Below are positions 62,724 through 64,000 of a DNA stretch of 64,000 bases, piece by piece. Numbering within the stretch: position 1 is the first letter of the stretch; every line of letters begins with the position of its first letter. The DNA lies in the NCBI GenBank assembly GCA_002634385.1, contig NSJL01000004.1, positions 183,751-247,750 of the forward strand, written 5' to 3'. Position numbers and translations under genes: made by a program. The notes below the pieces were generated by a model. It did no database searches. It saw nothing but the letters and a program-made list of their open reading frames with translations, and was not told the origin of the DNA. The DNA is from Nitrospira sp. (lineage in GTDB: Bacteria > Nitrospirota > Thermodesulfovibrionia > Thermodesulfovibrionales > Dissulfurispiraceae).

Positions 62724-64000
62724 TTACGCACTCTCCTCCGGGAACTCGATGCTGAGCTCCGCCCCTCCGTCCACGTTCTCCGCGGTCAGCTTTCCCCCCA
62801 TATTGTTTTCGATAATTATCTTCGTCATATAAAGTCCTATTCCCGTCCCTTTTCCCTGCTCCTTTGTCGTGAAGTAGGGCTCGAAAATTCTCTCCCGTAT
62901 CTCCTCCGGAATCCCCCCGCCGTTGTCCCTGATGCGGATCCGGCATCTCCCCTCTTCGGGAGAGATCGCGATATGGATATCTCCCCGGTCGTTCCCGGGG
63001 ATCCCCTGCTGCCGCCTCTCCAGGATCGCATCCCGTGCATTGTTCAGGATATTCAGGACCGCCTGCTTGAATTCGTTCGGATATCCCGAAATCAGCAGGG
63101 GAGCGGGCGGGATCCGGTCGAGATGGACGGCGATACGGTCGTTCTTCAGTTGCGCACTGAGGAGGTGCAATACCTCATTCACGGCTTCCGTGAGACCAAA
63201 GGAAACCCTCTCCTTCGAGGGTTTGAAGAAATTCCTGAAATCGTCGATGGTCCGGGACATGAACTGTATCTCGCGCATCGACTCGCTTACCGCAGTATCG
63301 AGATATCCCCTGGTGAGCTCCCCGAAGTCGGATGCGCTTTTGATGTCCTGGATGATCAGTCCCAGGGTGTTGAGCGGCTGCCGCCACTGGTGAGCAATAG
63401 CGCTGATCATCTCCCCCATGGCCGCCATTTTGGACTGCTGTACCAGGAGGCGTTCCTGCTGTATCCTCTTCTCCATCTCTTCCTGTATCCGTCTTTCGAG
63501 GCTCCTGTTCATCTCCCTGAGCTGTCTCTCCGCCTGCTTGCGCCATATGAGGCTGACCCCCGCTCCTGCCGCAAGGGTGGATGCCACTGCCAGAAGGACA
63601 ATGATACGCAGGCGGTCGCGCAAGGGAGCGTACACCTCTTCCGTATCGATTTTCGAAACGATATTCCATGGTGAGCCGGCGACGCGACGTAAGGCGGCGA
63701 GAACCTTTACTCCCCGGTAATCGACCCCTTCCCTCACCCCCTCTTCTCCGCGTACGGCCATTGCAGCGGGAAGGCTTTTCTCGTCCAGGGGAAGGCGAAG
63801 CTGCAGGACTGTTCCCTTTTTATGGCGGAGCTCGTTGAGAAATACCACCTTATCCCCCCCGGAACGTACCAGCAGCGTCTCCGCAGTGGGGCTCGGGGTG
63901 GGCCATGACTGTATGAAGGGGTACAGGAAGTCGTAGGGATTGATCCGGAGGAAAAGAACTCCGGCGGAGTTGCGGCTGCCCCCGTTTTCACTCCCTTCGG
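62724..64000 (-). CDS. Sensor histidine kinase, N-terminus cut by window
   Basis: The minus-strand frame is open from the window edge to the stop at 62724; start not seen. The extracytoplasmic part (LFLRINPYDFLYPF..., SPWNIVSKID) looks like a dCache-type sensor domain. Then a membrane segment (IIVLLAVASTLAAGAGVSLIW), a coiled coil, an H-box with AHQWRQPLNTLG (His at 63390-63392), an N-box (NILNNARDAI), and G-boxes (DNGGGIPEE, GKGTGIGLYMTKIIIE) follow. It has no receiver domain. It faces the cyclase gene convergently with 15 bases between. The response regulator is not in view. Confidence 0.92.
   Translation of the reverse strand, partial: EGSENGGSRNSAGVLFLRINPYDFLYPFIQSWPTPSPTAETLLVRSGGDKVVFLNELRHKKGTVLQLRLPLDEKSLPAAMAVRGEEGVREGVDYRGVKVLAALRRVAGSPWNIVSKIDTEEVYAPLRDRLRIIVLLAVASTLAAGAGVSLIWRKQAERQLREMNRSLERRIQEEMEKRIQQERLLVQQSKMAAMGEMISAIAHQWRQPLNTLGLIIQDIKSASDFGELTRGYLDTAVSESMREIQFMSRTIDDFRNFFKPSKERVSFGLTEAVNEVLHLLSAQLKNDRIAVHLDRIPPAPLLISGYPNEFKQAVLNILNNARDAILERRQQGIPGNDRGDIHIAISPEEGRCRIRIRDNGGGIPEEIRERIFEPYFTTKEQGKGTGIGLYMTKIIIENNMGGKLTAENVDGGAELSIEFPEESA

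Overview
The window is a GC-rich chromosomal segment from a Gram-negative, diderm bacterium: it carries an OmpA-like protein, a TonB-family protein, a PilQ secretin and several lipoproteins. Isoleucine-precursor synthesis by citramalate synthase, a homoserine-kinase-like iPGM protein, LarE, a c-di-AMP cyclase and a sulfur-carrier amino-acid cluster point to an anaerobic or microaerophilic lineage. My best guess is Nitrospirota or a deltaproteobacterial relative. This rests on gene content only; no rRNA gene is present.

Layout: 1-10.1 kb holds an OmpA-like fragment, htpX behind a yybP-ykoY (Mn2+) riboswitch, purE with a two-subunit biotin-dependent carboxylase, a P-type ATPase and purC. 10.1-17.6 kb is an A/T-richer accessory island: a decayed SNF2-type helicase, an Eco57I-type adenine methyltransferase/nuclease, a small ORF plus Fic domain lodged inside the methyltransferase gene, the displaced methyltransferase C-terminus, and an unrecognised protein. 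17.7-21.1 kb holds mazG, a cold-shock gene with a clear promoter and terminator, lipA and an aminotransferase.

21.2-31.7 kb is the most interesting stretch. Homoserine dehydrogenase, a TusA-like protein, an E1-like MoeB/ThiF protein, a JAMM peptidase, a threonine-synthase paralogue, a ThiS/MoaD sulfur carrier with a masked C-terminus (GG followed by AHS), a free-standing NIL-domain protein, a second threonine synthase, a probable homoserine kinase, aspartate kinase and citramalate synthase follow one another on one strand. Together they look like aspartate-family amino-acid synthesis with a protein-thiocarboxylate route to homocysteine (or cysteine) built in.

31.7-43 kb is housekeeping: tag, an aldehyde dehydrogenase, an RseC-like protein, an EF-G paralogue, argH, a lipoprotein, a SurA-like isomerase, rluB and aspS. 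43.1-51.7 kb is the type IV pilus alignment and secretin operon pilMNOPQ, behind a perfect CRP-like palindrome and a sigma70-like promoter, followed by a lipoprotein and a large surface protein ending in a CFI-box-type C-terminus. 51.8-64 kb has a small DUF3553-like gene, a TonB-family gene, a Lys/Ala/Pro-repeat histone-like gene, a radical SAM fusion, rng, and a tightly overlapping run larE / Fe-S protein / YkgJ-like / transaldolase, then DUF2007 and a diadenylate cyclase, ending in a histidine kinase cut by the window edge.

Three copies of an unusual hairpin repeat with hexameric GGTAAA/GGTAGA arms lie at 23.7, 52.1 and 61.4 kb, each abutting or containing the stop codon of a gene. I recognised no tRNA, rRNA, CRISPR array or insertion sequence.
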